Shown here piece by piece: positions 17,313-26,500 of a DNA stretch of 64,000 nt. The translations under genes and the position numbers were made by a program. This stretch comes from Tatumella punctata. GTDB lineage: Bacteria; Pseudomonadota; Gammaproteobacteria; Enterobacterales; Enterobacteriaceae. Location of the stretch: assembly GCF_039523735.1 (NCBI RefSeq), contig NZ_BAAAFW010000059.1, forward strand, positions 224,475 to 288,474. The letters run 5' to 3'. Position 1 is the first letter of the stretch; each line of letters starts with the position of its first letter. The notes under the pieces are model-generated. The model was not told where the DNA came from. It did not search any database and was given only the letters and a program-made list of their open reading frames with translations.

Positions 17313-18101
17313 ATGGGTTTTCTTTCCGGTAAGCGCATTCTGGTCACTGGCGTTGCCAGTAAACTGTCTATCGCATGGGGTATCGCTCAGGCAATGCACA
17401 AACAGGGTGCTGAACTGGCATTCACTTACCAAAACGAAAAATTAAAGTCTCGCGTTGAAGGCTTTGCCAAAGACCTGGGCTCAGACATTGTTCTGCCTTG
17501 TGATGTTGCAGAAGATGACAGCATTAAAAATCTGTTTACCGAACTGGAAAAAGTCTGGCCGAAATTTGATGGCTTTGTACACTCTATCGGTTTTGCGCCC
17601 GGCGACCAGCTGGACGGTGACTATGTGAATGCCGTTACCCGTGACGGATTCAAAATTGCCCATGACATCAGTGCCTATAGCTTCGTCGCGATGGCCAAAG
17701 AATGCCGTGCCATGCTGAACCCGAACTCAGCCCTGCTGACGCTGTCTTACCTTGGTGCAGAACGTGCTATCCCTAACTACAACGTAATGGGTCTGGCTAA
17801 AGCATCTCTGGAAGCTAACGTGCGGTATATGGCTAACGCTATGGGCCCTGAAGGTGTGCGTGTCAACGCCGTCTCTGCAGGTCCAATCCGTACTCTGGCA
17901 GCCTCAGGCATTAAAGACTTCCGTAAAATGCTGTCACACTGTGAAGCAGTAACGCCGATTCGTCGTACCGTCACCATCGAAGATGTCGGTAATTCCGCGG
18001 CTTTCCTGTGTTCTGACCTGGCCGGTGGTGTTACCGGTGAAATCTTACACGTTGATGGTGGCTTCAGCATCGCCGCAATGAACGAACTGGAACTGAAATA
18101 A
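17313..18101 (+). CDS. fabI: Enoyl-ACP reductase FabI
   Basis: NADH-dependent enoyl-acyl carrier protein reductase, the last step of each fatty acid elongation cycle and the target of triclosan. It has 262 residues as in E. coli. Catalytic Tyr146, Tyr156 and Lys163 (NYNVMGLAK) are present, and Gly93 in SIGFAPG, the residue altered in triclosan-resistant mutants, is wild type. The start at 17313 is preferred over 17241 because AAGGA is placed correctly and the protein begins MGFLSGKR. E. coli has ycjD between sapF and fabI; it is absent here. Confidence 0.98.
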   Translation: MGFLSGKRILVTGVASKLSIAWGIAQAMHKQGAELAFTYQNEKLKSRVEGFAKDLGSDIVLPCDVAEDDSIKNLFTELEKVWPKFDGFVHSIGFAPGDQLDGDYVNAVTRDGFKIAHDISAYSFVAMAKECRAMLNPNSALLTLSYLGAERAIPNYNVMGLAKASLEANVRYMANAMGPEGVRVNAVSAGPIRTLAASGIKDFRKMLSHCEAVTPIRRTVTIEDVGNSAAFLCSDLAGGVTGEILHVDGGFSIAAMNELELK

Positions 18102-18109
18102 GTTTCCCG

Positions 18110-18134
18110 CAGCAGGCGGTTAACCCGCCTGCTG
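18110..18134 (+). terminator. fabI terminator hairpin
   Basis: A 10-bp perfect GC-rich stem (CAGCAGGCGG at 18110-18119, CCGCCTGCTG at 18125-18134) with a 5-nt loop lies nine bases after the fabI stop. There is no T-run, so the call rests on stem strength and position. Confidence 0.6.
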
Positions 18135-18314
18135 TGGTAGTCCGTTACCGGATGCCGCCCCTGGTTCCCCCTGCATTTTCATTTATATACCTGCCTGTTA
18201 TTAGTTAGTCCCTAACAATCCTTCTGTCTGCATCTCTGCTAAGCCACTATATCCGTGAGACGGTTTACAGGCCCCCTGTTACATGGGTTCTGTCTGAAAA
18301 CAGAAGGAATTACT

Positions 18315-19373
18315 ATGGAATTGCGGCATAGTCATAGTCACTACACCCTATTAAGTGAATCACAGGCAACGTCAGCACCGCAGACGGTACCTGCCGGTAG
18401 CTGCGGTGATTCTCTGTGGCAGCAGGCGGATTTATTTGCCGGACTGATGCAGCATCCGGCCCTGCCCGCCGGCTTGCGCCGGTTACTGGACCCTGTCAGT
18501 CGCCAGAGTGCTGCAGTCTACAGCCGCCTGTTTCCGGAAGGTCCCTGTCCGGAACAACACTGTTCTCTCAGCCTGTATGATCGTTTTAATATTGCGCTGA
18601 CAATAGCACAGCTGAGTGATATCAACCCGTTATGTGATTTTTATGCCCGTCATCTTGCTCCCTTGCCCGGACCTCCCGGTACCCGACAGAATAATCACCG
18701 GCTGACTGACATTACCCAATATGCCCGGCAACTGGCATGTGCACCGGCGACAGCTGTTCCCCCGTCACTGACCCGGTTGCTGGGCACAGGACTGACCGCT
18801 GCAGATATCCTGACCCTGCATCAGATTTGCGGCTTTATTCGCTGGCAATCACGAATGATGGCCGGGATTATCGCACTGACAGGTATCAGGCTGTCTGCTG
18901 CTTTTATGGCGGCCGCGGCCCCGGTCTTTCCCGGCTGGCGGACGGACTCTGTCAGTGAGAAATTACCCTTTATCGGTTTACATTCCATCGGCCCGGTTCA
19001 TCTGAACGTATTGCGGCAGGTTGCCGCACTCGGCCAGCCGCAGCTCCCGGCCGGTATCATCGCCCATGCCCCGCTGGCAGCAGAAGCATGGTTAACTTTA
19101 CGCGACACTCAGGTTAGCCCGCTGTCATCCCCCGGGTGTCACCGGATCGATCGTCAGATACAGGCAGAAATAACCGCGGCTATGGGCGAACAGCCGCCGG
19201 GCAATCCGGCAATACGCCGATTCATCCACCAGCTGATACAGATACCGGTACACTACGACACCAGTAACGCGGAGAACTTACTCAGGCAGGGCTGGACGAT
19301 GGCAGCACTGTTACAACTGCTGTTCCGCGTCTCCGCCCGCGGATGGGATCAGTCCCTGATGCTGCTGGCGTAA
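18315..19373 (+). CDS. yciW: CMD-like protein related to YciW
   Basis: Protein of 352 residues that appears to hold two carboxymuconolactone decarboxylase-like (AhpD-fold) regions: one near DRFNIALTIAQLSDINPLCDFY with LTAADILTLHQICGFIRW, and a second toward the end. In E. coli the gene between fabI and rnb is yciW, of similar length and predicted fold; the N-terminal MELRHS also looks like YciW. The redox motif CxxC of AhpD is not present, since only one Cys (HQICGF) lies at that place. E. coli yciW is under CysB control and tied to sulfur metabolism. AAGGAA before the ATG at 18315 decides the start. The 3' end overlaps the opposing LysR gene by 25 bases. Confidence 0.75.
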   Translation: MELRHSHSHYTLLSESQATSAPQTVPAGSCGDSLWQQADLFAGLMQHPALPAGLRRLLDPVSRQSAAVYSRLFPEGPCPEQHCSLSLYDRFNIALTIAQLSDINPLCDFYARHLAPLPGPPGTRQNNHRLTDITQYARQLACAPATAVPPSLTRLLGTGLTAADILTLHQICGFIRWQSRMMAGIIALTGIRLSAAFMAAAAPVFPGWRTDSVSEKLPFIGLHSIGPVHLNVLRQVAALGQPQLPAGIIAHAPLAAEAWLTLRDTQVSPLSSPGCHRIDRQIQAEITAAMGEQPPGNPAIRRFIHQLIQIPVHYDTSNAENLLRQGWTMAALLQLLFRVSARGWDQSLMLLA

Positions 19374-20278
19374 TGGTTGTGAAACAGCGTGACTGACTGA
19401 CGGGCTTCATCAAAAAAATGCTGAGTTAAGGGGGTTGCCCTGCCAGCACCGGCAATGATCATCGCCCCCTGACGGGTCATTGCCGGTATTTCCAGCCCGA
19501 TCTGTCCGAGCTCCCCCTGCATCGCCGGCAGTATATTTCCCCGCGGGGCCAGCAGCATCCCCATCCCCTGGTGAGCACTTTCCAGCAACTGTAATACTGA
19601 CGGGCTTTCAATAATCACCCTGACCGTCACGGCTGCCTGACGAAAACAGTTATCCAGATAGCGGCGAAAATAACGGGTACCGGCTGCCAGACACAGCGGA
19701 TATTCGGACACTTCGGCCAGCGTCAGTGATTTTTTCTGGTCCGGTAAGGGAAACGTTTTCCGGCAATAGAGAGCAACGACGCCCTGATCAGAGAAGAATG
19801 CATTCTGAAAATGCAATTCACGCAAAGTGCTCATTTCAAAAAAACCAAATGCGACATCGACCGTATGACTGTTAATCGCTTCGAGCAGCTGGTCTGCACT
19901 TAGTACTTCTATCCGGTAATTAATTTCCGGATAACGTTGTGAAACCGTCTGCAGAATCCCTGTCAGCGACAGACTGCATTGGGGAACCACACCAATCCGC
20001 AGCGTTCCCTGTATGCCGTGTTTCATTGCATCCACTTCAAGTTTCAGTCCCTGATAAACCGAAACGATCTCGCGTGCCCAGCTGAGTACCCGTTCGCCTT
20101 CAGGGGTAAACCCGGAAAAACTATTGGTACGGTTAATCAGTGAGACACCTAATTCCGTTTCAAGGCTTTTCAGACGCAGAGACAGCGTCGGCTGACTGAC
20201 AAAACTGGCTTCTGCAGCACGGCCAAAATGCTTTTCGCGTTCGAGATTACATAAATAAACCAGTTGCTTTAAGTCCAT
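19349..20278 (-). CDS. LysR-family transcriptional regulator
   Basis: LysR regulator of 309 residues: an N-terminal winged helix-turn-helix (FGRAAEASFVSQPTLSLRLKSLE) and a C-terminal effector domain (starts TLRIGVVPQ). The start MDLKQLVYL at 20278 is typical for this family and is preferred over the 20305 codon. It lies divergent from the YdeP-type oxidoreductase gene, with a 7-12-7 palindrome in the shared gap, so it most likely controls that gene and itself. I cannot name the subfamily or ligand. It is not part of the E. coli order at this place. Confidence 0.85.
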   Translation of the reverse strand: MDLKQLVYLCNLEREKHFGRAAEASFVSQPTLSLRLKSLETELGVSLINRTNSFSGFTPEGERVLSWAREIVSVYQGLKLEVDAMKHGIQGTLRIGVVPQCSLSLTGILQTVSQRYPEINYRIEVLSADQLLEAINSHTVDVAFGFFEMSTLRELHFQNAFFSDQGVVALYCRKTFPLPDQKKSLTLAEVSEYPLCLAAGTRYFRRYLDNCFRQAAVTVRVIIESPSVLQLLESAHQGMGMLLAPRGNILPAMQGELGQIGLEIPAMTRQGAMIIAGAGRATPLTQHFFDEARQSVTLFHNHYASSIRD

Positions 20279-20438
20279 AGTCCCCGCGTTCTCCCGGCGT
20301 GACATGGTGGCAGCAGAGCCACTGTTTCACCGCAGATAGTGATAAATCATTAATTTGATGAATATGTTTATCAGGATCCCGCGCTTCCGCCACGGATGCA
20401 AGACATTATCCTGCGATAAATTTTATCTATTGCTCGTT

Positions 20439-20494
20439 TGTTGTAATCAATTAGACATACAACACACCAAACAGGACAATTTCGTTCATATAAT
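20439..20494 (+). promoter_or_regulatory. Candidate LysR operator and promoter of the YdeP-type gene
   Basis: A perfect inverted repeat, TGTTGTA at 20439-20445 and TACAACA at 20458-20464 with a 12-bp spacer, fits the T-N11-A-type site of LysR regulators. A consensus -10 TATAAT lies at 20489-20494 without a recognisable -35, as expected for an activator-dependent promoter. The repeat then sits about 40-60 bp before the inferred start of transcription. The regulator is not proved. Confidence 0.6.
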
Positions 20495-20536
20495 AAATAC
20501 TTGTAAATAACATTCAGATCACATAAGTCGCTCACT

Positions 20537-22846
20537 ATGAAATTTAAACGTCAGATCAAACCGTATCGCGCGGCCGCCGGTGGCTGGGGCTCTCTGGAAG
20601 CGACCACCCGTTATGTATTTGAAAGTAAAGCTGTATTGAAAAATATGCGTAACCTGCTGCGCATGAATAAGGCCCGTGGCTTCGATTGTCCGGGCTGTGC
20701 CTGGGGGGACGATAACAAAAGCACTTTCAGCTTTTGCGAAAATGGTGCCAAGGCCGTCACCTGGGAAGCAACACGCCGCAAAGTGGATAATGATTTTTTT
20801 GCGGCCCATTCTGTCAGCCGTTTGTATGCAGAAAGTGATTACTTTCTGGAATACCAGGGCCGCCTGACACACCCCCTGTCTTATAACCCCGAGACCGATC
20901 ACTATGAACCCGTAAGCTGGGAAGATGCTTTTGCATTGATCGCAAAACATATCCGGCAGATGGATAACCCTGACCAGATTGAACTCTATACCTCTGGACG
21001 CGCCAGTAACGAGGCCTCCTGGCTGTACCAGTTATTTGGCCGGATGCTGGGTACCAATAATTTCCCTGACTGTTCGAATATGTGTCATGAAGCCAGCGGT
21101 ACCGGACTTAAACGCAGTATTGGCGTAGGAAAAGGAACTATCCGTCTTGATGATTTTGACAGCGCTGATGCGATCTTTGTTTTTGGTCAGAATCCGGGAA
21201 CCAATCACCCGCGAATGTTGCACAGTCTGCGCCATGCAGCAGACCACGGTGCAAAAATCGTTACTTTTAATACATTACGTGAGCGCGGGCTGGAACGCTT
21301 CGCTGACCCGCAGAACCCGCTGGAAGTCGTGACACCGATGGCAGGTAACATCAGTTCTTCCTACTATCAGCCAAAGCTGGGCGGAGATATGGCTGCCGTG
21401 CGCGGGATGGTAAAAGCTTTACTCGAACAGCATCGTCAGCAGCTGGCTTCAACCGGACAGGGTATTTTCGATACACAATTTATTGCCGAATATACTGTCG
21501 GAGCCGAAGCCTATCTGGCCGCGGTCGATGCAACAGACTGGCAGAAAATCATCAGCCAGTCCGGTCTGTCAGAGCCTGAGATCCGTCAGGCTGCGGCTAT
21601 TTACCAAAACTCATCACGGGTTATTTGTAGCTGGGCGATGGGAATTACGCAGCACAAACACTCGGTGGATACTGTCCGTGAGATAGTCAACCTGCAACTG
21701 TTATTCGGTCAGTTAGGTAAAAAAGGGGCAGGATTGTGCCCTGTACGTGGTCACAGTAACGTACAGGGCAACCGGACGATGGGGATTGATGAAAAACCTG
21801 GCCGTGCTTTTCTGGATGCATTAGGCAGCCATTTTAAATTCGAGCCACCACGGCAGGCCGGACATAATACGGTAGAAGCCATAGAAGCTATGTTGCGTGA
21901 CGAAGTGCGGGTGCTGGTGACCCTGGGCGGTAACCTTGCCGCCGCCGCTCCGGATTCGCCACGTACTGAAGAAGCTATTCAGCGTTGTGGTCTGACGGTA
22001 CATATCAGTACTAAACTGAACCGGACACATCTGGTTCCCGGTTTCCGGAACAGCCTGATATTACCCACCCTTGGACGTACCGAAAGGGATATCCGCGGCA
22101 GTGGTCCGCAATTTATTACCGTCGAAGACTCTTTCAGTATGGTACATGCATCAGAAGGTGTCGGTATTCCGCTGGCGGATACCCAGCGTTCTGAAACCGC
22201 GATTGTGGCAGGTATCGCCGATGCTGTACTGGGCAGTGATAGTGTCAACTGGCTGGCGATGGCGGATGATTACCGCCAGATCCGTGAGCATATTGCGGCG
22301 ACCATCCCCGGATTCGGTGATTTTAACCGAAAATGTGATACGCCCGGCGGATTCTATCTGGGGAATGCTGCGGCACGCCTTGAATTTGCCACTCCGTCGG
22401 GTAAAGCTGAGTTCAATGCCTCACGTCTGCCTGACGGATTATTTCCGCAATTATCGATGGGAGAAGCCCCGTTTGTCTTACAGACTCTGCGTTCCCATGA
22501 CCAGTACAATACTACTATCTATGGTCTGGATGACCGTTACCGCGGTGTGTATGGTCAGCGGAAAGTTGTCTTTATCAACCCGCAGGATATGGATGAACAG
22601 GGTCTGGCCGAAGGTCAGCAAGTCGATATTGAAACCCTGTGGAATGATGGTATCACCCGTCAGGTACAAGGGTTTGTGCTGGTTCCTTATAATATCCCCC
22701 GCGGCAATCTGGCGGCTTATTATCCGGAAACTAACCCGCTGGTGCCCTTATCAAGTTTTGGTGATGACAGCGGAACTCCCACCTCTAAGTCAGTACCGGT
22801 AAAAATTTCACTGACCACAGAACCACCGTCACTGAGAATTGCCTGA
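20537..22846 (+). CDS. ydeP: YdeP-type molybdopterin oxidoreductase
   Basis: Large cytoplasmic oxidoreductase of 769 residues in the FdhF/YdeP family of molybdopterin enzymes (E. coli YdeP 759). The N-terminus has the short motif CPGCAW (Cys51 and Cys54), then GRxSNEA and SNMCHEASGTGL, with GHNPGTNHPRML-like GQNPGTNHPRML, and a C-terminal molybdopterin dinucleotide-binding domain (starts near RSHDQYNTTIYGLDDRYRG). It lacks a full four-cysteine cluster motif like that of NarG or FdhF. E. coli YdeP supports acid resistance under EvgA; its substrate is unknown. No good ribosome binding site precedes the ATG. Confidence 0.9.
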   Translation: MKFKRQIKPYRAAAGGWGSLEATTRYVFESKAVLKNMRNLLRMNKARGFDCPGCAWGDDNKSTFSFCENGAKAVTWEATRRKVDNDFFAAHSVSRLYAESDYFLEYQGRLTHPLSYNPETDHYEPVSWEDAFALIAKHIRQMDNPDQIELYTSGRASNEASWLYQLFGRMLGTNNFPDCSNMCHEASGTGLKRSIGVGKGTIRLDDFDSADAIFVFGQNPGTNHPRMLHSLRHAADHGAKIVTFNTLRERGLERFADPQNPLEVVTPMAGNISSSYYQPKLGGDMAAVRGMVKALLEQHRQQLASTGQGIFDTQFIAEYTVGAEAYLAAVDATDWQKIISQSGLSEPEIRQAAAIYQNSSRVICSWAMGITQHKHSVDTVREIVNLQLLFGQLGKKGAGLCPVRGHSNVQGNRTMGIDEKPGRAFLDALGSHFKFEPPRQAGHNTVEAIEAMLRDEVRVLVTLGGNLAAAAPDSPRTEEAIQRCGLTVHISTKLNRTHLVPGFRNSLILPTLGRTERDIRGSGPQFITVEDSFSMVHASEGVGIPLADTQRSETAIVAGIADAVLGSDSVNWLAMADDYRQIREHIAATIPGFGDFNRKCDTPGGFYLGNAAARLEFATPSGKAEFNASRLPDGLFPQLSMGEAPFVLQTLRSHDQYNTTIYGLDDRYRGVYGQRKVVFINPQDMDEQGLAEGQQVDIETLWNDGITRQVQGFVLVPYNIPRGNLAAYYPETNPLVPLSSFGDDSGTPTSKSVPVKISLTTEPPSLRIA

Positions 22847-22858
22847 GCCATTTTGTGT

Positions 22859-22888
22859 AAAAAGCCGGAAACATCTCCGGCTTTTTTT
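22859..22888 (+). terminator. Intrinsic terminator after the YdeP-type gene
   Basis: GCCGGA (22864-22869), loop AACATC, TCCGGC (22876-22881), then seven T. The A-run before the stem makes it partly symmetrical. This is a textbook Rho-independent terminator. Confidence 0.92.
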
Positions 22889-22971
22889 ATCTTTCACCGT
22901 TTGGCTCTTGCCCGGGTGGCATGATTCGCGTAAAACTGTCAGCCGCTGTTAGGCCACGAAACTAAAAAACT

Positions 22972-24912
22972 ATGTTCCAGGATAATCCGCTGCTGTCGCA
23001 GCTCAAAGAAACACTTCATGCCCAGACCCCCCGGGCTGAAGGGGTGGTAAAAGGTACCGATAAAGGTTTTGGCTTTCTGGAAGTCGATGCCCAGAAGAGC
23101 TACTTTATTCCGCCACCGCAGATGAAGAAAGTCATGCACGGTGACCGTGTGGTTGCGGTGATCCATACCAGTAATGGTAAAGAGAGTGCTGAACCTGAAA
23201 CGCTGGTTGAGCCCTTCCTGTCACGATTTGTCGGTCGTATTCAGAAAAAAGATGACCGGCTGTCAATTATCCCGGACCATCCGTTACTGAAAGATGCGAT
23301 CCAGTGCCGTCCGGCCCGTAACCTGGAACACAATTTTCAGGCCGGTGACTGGGCTGTCGCCGAAATGCGCCGGCACCCGCTGAAAGGTGACCGCAGTTTC
23401 TATGCGGAACTGACCGAATTTATTACCTTTGGTGATGACCACCTGGCACCGTGGTGGGTGACACTGTCACGTCACAACCTCGAGCGGTCTGCCCCGGAAA
23501 CTGCTTTTGGTGAGATGCTGGATGAAAAATTAGTGCGTGAAGATCTGACTGCGCTCGAATTTATCACCATTGACAGTGCCAGTACCGAAGATATGGATGA
23601 TGCACTGTTCTGCGAACAGCTGGCCGACGGACGGCTGCGCCTTACCGTCGCGATTGCAGATCCTACCGCTTACGTGCCGGAAGGCAGTGAACTGGATAAA
23701 CTGGCGTCTCTGCGGGCCTTCACCAATTATTTGCCCGGTTTCAATATTCCGATGCTGCCCCGCCAGTTATCAGACGATGTCTGCTCTCTGCGTCCGGGAG
23801 CCCGCCGGCCAGTACTTGCCTGTCATATCACCATTGATGCAGAGGGTACGCCGGACGACAATATTCACTTCTTCGCGGCATGGATTGAGTCCAAAGCTAA
23901 ACTGGCTTATGACAATGTTTCCGACTGGCTGGAAAATACCGGTGAATGGCAGCCTGCCAGTGAAGCGGTGGCACAGCAGATTACGCTATTGCATCGTTTC
24001 TGTCTGGCCCGCATTGAATGGCGTAAAACCCATGCGCTGGTGTTTAAAGACCGTCCTGATTATCGTTTTATGCTGGGTGAAAAAGGCGAAGTGCTGGATA
24101 TTATTGCCGAACCACGCCGGATAGCTAACCGGATGATCGAAGAAGCAATGATTACCGCCAACATCTGTGCGGCGAAAGTTCTGGCTGACTCACTGGGCTA
24201 CGGTATCTACAACGTCCATGCCGGTTTGGATGAGGCCAATGCTGAGCAGGTTGCCGGTGTGCTGGCGGGTCATGGTATTAGCGCAGACCCTAAAGAGATC
24301 GCGACGCTGGAAGGGTTTAAAAAGATGCGCCGCGAGCTGGATAACCAGCCAACGCAATATCTGGATACCCGTATTCGTCGCTTCCAGTCTTTTGCAGAAA
24401 TCAGTACCCAGCCCGCGCCACATTTCGGATTAGGACTGGAGTCTTATGCCACCTGGACTTCACCGATCCGTAAATATGGTGATATGGTCAACCACCGTCT
24501 GCTGAAAGCCATTATCCTTGGCGAACAGCAACAGGTAAAACCACCTGCTGCAGAGTTAACCACCATTATGGGTGAGCGTCGCCGCCTTAACCGTATGGCT
24601 GAGCGTGATGTCGGTGACTGGCTGTATGCCCGTTATCTGGCACCTTATGCAGGGACTGAGCAGAAATTTGCTGCAGAGATTATTGATATCTCCCGCGGCG
24701 GTATGCGTGTCCGGCTGACAGATATTGGTGCGGTTGCCTTTATCCCTGCCCCGTTCATTCATAGTGTGCGTGATGAATTAGTCTGCAGTCAGGAAAACGG
24801 GACCGCTCAGATTAAAGGCGAAGTCCGTTATCGTGTAACCGACCTTATCGACGTAACCATTGCCGAAGTTCGCATGGAAAATCGTAACGTCGTTGCCCGT
24901 CCGGCAGTCTGA
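22972..24912 (+). CDS. rnb: Exoribonuclease II
   Basis: Processive 3'-5' exoribonuclease that degrades unstructured RNA. It has 646 residues: two cold-shock domains (to about residue 170), the RNB catalytic domain, and a C-terminal S1 domain (from about 560). The catalytic aspartates are Asp201, Asp207, Asp209 and Asp210 in DSASTEDMDD, the same numbering as in E. coli RNase II. It is transcribed rightwards alone and is followed by its own hairpin. Confidence 0.97.
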   Translation: MFQDNPLLSQLKETLHAQTPRAEGVVKGTDKGFGFLEVDAQKSYFIPPPQMKKVMHGDRVVAVIHTSNGKESAEPETLVEPFLSRFVGRIQKKDDRLSIIPDHPLLKDAIQCRPARNLEHNFQAGDWAVAEMRRHPLKGDRSFYAELTEFITFGDDHLAPWWVTLSRHNLERSAPETAFGEMLDEKLVREDLTALEFITIDSASTEDMDDALFCEQLADGRLRLTVAIADPTAYVPEGSELDKLASLRAFTNYLPGFNIPMLPRQLSDDVCSLRPGARRPVLACHITIDAEGTPDDNIHFFAAWIESKAKLAYDNVSDWLENTGEWQPASEAVAQQITLLHRFCLARIEWRKTHALVFKDRPDYRFMLGEKGEVLDIIAEPRRIANRMIEEAMITANICAAKVLADSLGYGIYNVHAGLDEANAEQVAGVLAGHGISADPKEIATLEGFKKMRRELDNQPTQYLDTRIRRFQSFAEISTQPAPHFGLGLESYATWTSPIRKYGDMVNHRLLKAIILGEQQQVKPPAAELTTIMGERRRLNRMAERDVGDWLYARYLAPYAGTEQKFAAEIIDISRGGMRVRLTDIGAVAFIPAPFIHSVRDELVCSQENGTAQIKGEVRYRVTDLIDVTIAEVRMENRNVVARPAV

Positions 24913-24918
24913 TGGCTG

Positions 24919-24945
24919 GTGCGTACCGGATCACCCGGTACGCAC
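24919..24945 (+). terminator. rnb terminator
   Basis: An 11-bp perfect stem (GTGCGTACCGG at 24919-24929, CCGGTACGCAC at 24935-24945) seven bases after rnb, followed by TGCTCTTCC. The T-tract is short, but stem and place fit a terminator. Confidence 0.7.
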
Positions 24946-25189
24946 TGCTCTTCCCCCGCCTCTTGCCTGCCGTCCGCTGCGCCGCTGAATTAAGAAAAAT
25001 ACGAATGCTGATTCGGAATATTCACCCTTCCGCAGATGCCTGTTAAGCATAAAATAGCATCCGTTATAAATGCAGCTGACAACTGCGACATAACCGGCGT
25101 TATCTATATGTCACCCGGAGACAGGTGAATACTCATAAATTTCAGTCGTCTTATCTGCCGTTCTGCGGGGATTAATACAGGAGTTGACT

Positions 25190-25405
25190 GTGATAATCAC
25201 AAAAAAAAGCATTACCTCTGCCCTGATAGCGACACTGGTACTGTGCAGCCTGGCTGGCTGCTCTGGCTGGTCAAAACGCGACAGGAATACCGCACTGGGT
25301 GCCGGTGTCGGCGCTATTGGTGCCAATATTCTGACCGGAGGGAGTACGCTGGGTACCCTAGGTGGTGCCGCCGTCGGCGGTGTGATCGGGCGTCAGGTAC
25401 ATTAG
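25190..25405 (+). CDS. osmB: Osmotically inducible lipoprotein OsmB
   Basis: Small outer-membrane lipoprotein of 71 residues with lipobox LAGC and a glycine-rich C-terminal half (STLGTLGGAAVGGVIG), close to E. coli OsmB including NWSKRDRNTA-like GWSKRDRNTA. A GTG start at 25190 is chosen because AGGAG (25179-25183) is six bases upstream; an in-frame TTG at 25184 lies against the AGGAG. In E. coli the gene is induced by high osmolarity through RpoS and RcsB; I did not find a clear RcsB box here. Confidence 0.93.
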   Translation: MIITKKSITSALIATLVLCSLAGCSGWSKRDRNTALGAGVGAIGANILTGGSTLGTLGGAAVGGVIGRQVH

Positions 25406-25417
25406 TTCTGTTACAGA

Positions 25418-25442
25418 GAAAAGGGCCTGAATGGCCCTTTTC
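25418..25442. terminator. Bidirectional terminator between osmB and yciH
   Basis: GAAAAGGGCC (25418-25427), loop TGAAT, GGCCCTTTTC (25433-25442), with U-rich right arm for osmB and, on the minus strand, a matching U-rich side for yciH. It lies between two convergent genes. Confidence 0.88.
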
Positions 25443-25457
25443 TTACCGTAATGTGTC

Positions 25458-25778
25458 TCAGCCGCCCGCCAGTTTCACTTTATAGCCTTTCGCTTCCAGC
25501 AGGGATTTGAGCAGATCACGTTTATCACCCTGAATTTCTATTTCACCCTCTTTCACTGCACCGCCGCAGCCACACTTTTTTTTCAGTTCTGCCGCCAGCA
25601 CTGACAGTTGCTGATCTGCCAGATCCAGTCCGCTAATAATGCAGACCCCTTTACCTTTACGGCCACTGGTCTGACGCATAATCCGCACCGTACCATCGCC
25701 CTTTGGCCTGACGACTTGCTGAGGTTCAGGCGTTATTCTTCCGGTTTCGGTCGAGTATACCAGCGTGTCTTTAGTCAT
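25458..25778 (-). CDS. yciH: SUI1/eIF1-like translation factor YciH
   Basis: Protein of 106 residues with the SUI1 fold, related to eukaryotic eIF1. The C-terminal domain holds KGVCIISGLD and KKKCGCGGAVKEGEIEIQG, the hallmark of this family. In vitro E. coli YciH destabilises some initiation complexes. Its ATG shares one base with the pyrF stop (TGATG), so it is coupled to pyrF. Confidence 0.95.
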   Translation of the reverse strand: MTKDTLVYSTETGRITPEPQQVVRPKGDGTVRIMRQTSGRKGKGVCIISGLDLADQQLSVLAAELKKKCGCGGAVKEGEIEIQGDKRDLLKSLLEAKGYKVKLAGG

Positions 25779-26500
25779 CAGGATACCTGTAATGAATTGA
25801 GGATAGCGGAGAGTGCCGCAGCCGGGTCGGCAGCCTGAGTGACCGGGCGACCGATCACCATATAATCAACACCTGCCAGACGTGCCTGCGGCGGAGTCAT
25901 GATCCGGCGCTGATCCTGTGCTGCACTACCGGCAGGCCGTATGCCCGGGGTTACCAGTAAAAAATCATTTCCCAGTTGCTGCTTAAAAGTTACCGCTTCA
26001 TGGGCTGAACAAACGACGCCGTCCAGTCCGCAATCCCTGGTCAGAGCAGCCAGATGTAATGCGTGTTCCGCCGGAGTACGCTGAATACCGATATCGGCTA
26101 AGTCACTGGCCTCCATGCTGGTCAGTACGGTAACAGCTATCAGTAACGGCGCATCTTTCCCCATCGGCTCCAGTGCTTCGCGGGCAGCATTCATCATCCG
26201 TACCCCGCCACTGGCATGGACGTTCACCATCCAGACACCAAGATCAGCAGCAGCGGCAACCGCATGGGCGACGGTATTCGGAATATCATGGAATTTGAGG
26301 TCCAGAAATACGTCAAAACCACGAGACTGTAATGTTTTCACCCATTCAGGGCCGAACCGGGTAAACATCTCTTTCCCTACTTTCAGCCGGCAGCTTTTCG
26401 GGTCAATAAGGTCAACCAACGACAGCGCGCGACGGGTATCGTCAAAATCAAGGGCGACCAGTACCGGTGAAGTAACAGAAGATGGCGATGATTCAGTCAT
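25778..26500 (-). CDS. pyrF: Orotidine 5'-phosphate decarboxylase
   Basis: Last enzyme of UMP synthesis, decarboxylating OMP. It has 240 residues and a TIM-barrel fold. The catalytic Asp-Lys-Asp motif appears as DLKFHDI, the signature of the family, and the phosphate loop as GRPVTQA. It is followed by coupled yciH, the same pair as in E. coli. The 178 bp between lapB and pyrF include a weak GGGCC-GGCCC hairpin that may end lapB transcripts. Confidence 0.97.
   Translation of the reverse strand: MTESSPSSVTSPVLVALDFDDTRRALSLVDLIDPKSCRLKVGKEMFTRFGPEWVKTLQSRGFDVFLDLKFHDIPNTVAHAVAAAADLGVWMVNVHASGGVRMMNAAREALEPMGKDAPLLIAVTVLTSMEASDLADIGIQRTPAEHALHLAALTRDCGLDGVVCSAHEAVTFKQQLGNDFLLVTPGIRPAGSAAQDQRRIMTPPQARLAGVDYMVIGRPVTQAADPAAALSAILNSLQVS

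Noticed and set aside
24919..24945. Inverted repeat considered as a mobile-element end
   Set aside because: There is no transposase nearby, no direct repeat, and the place right after rnb fits a terminator.
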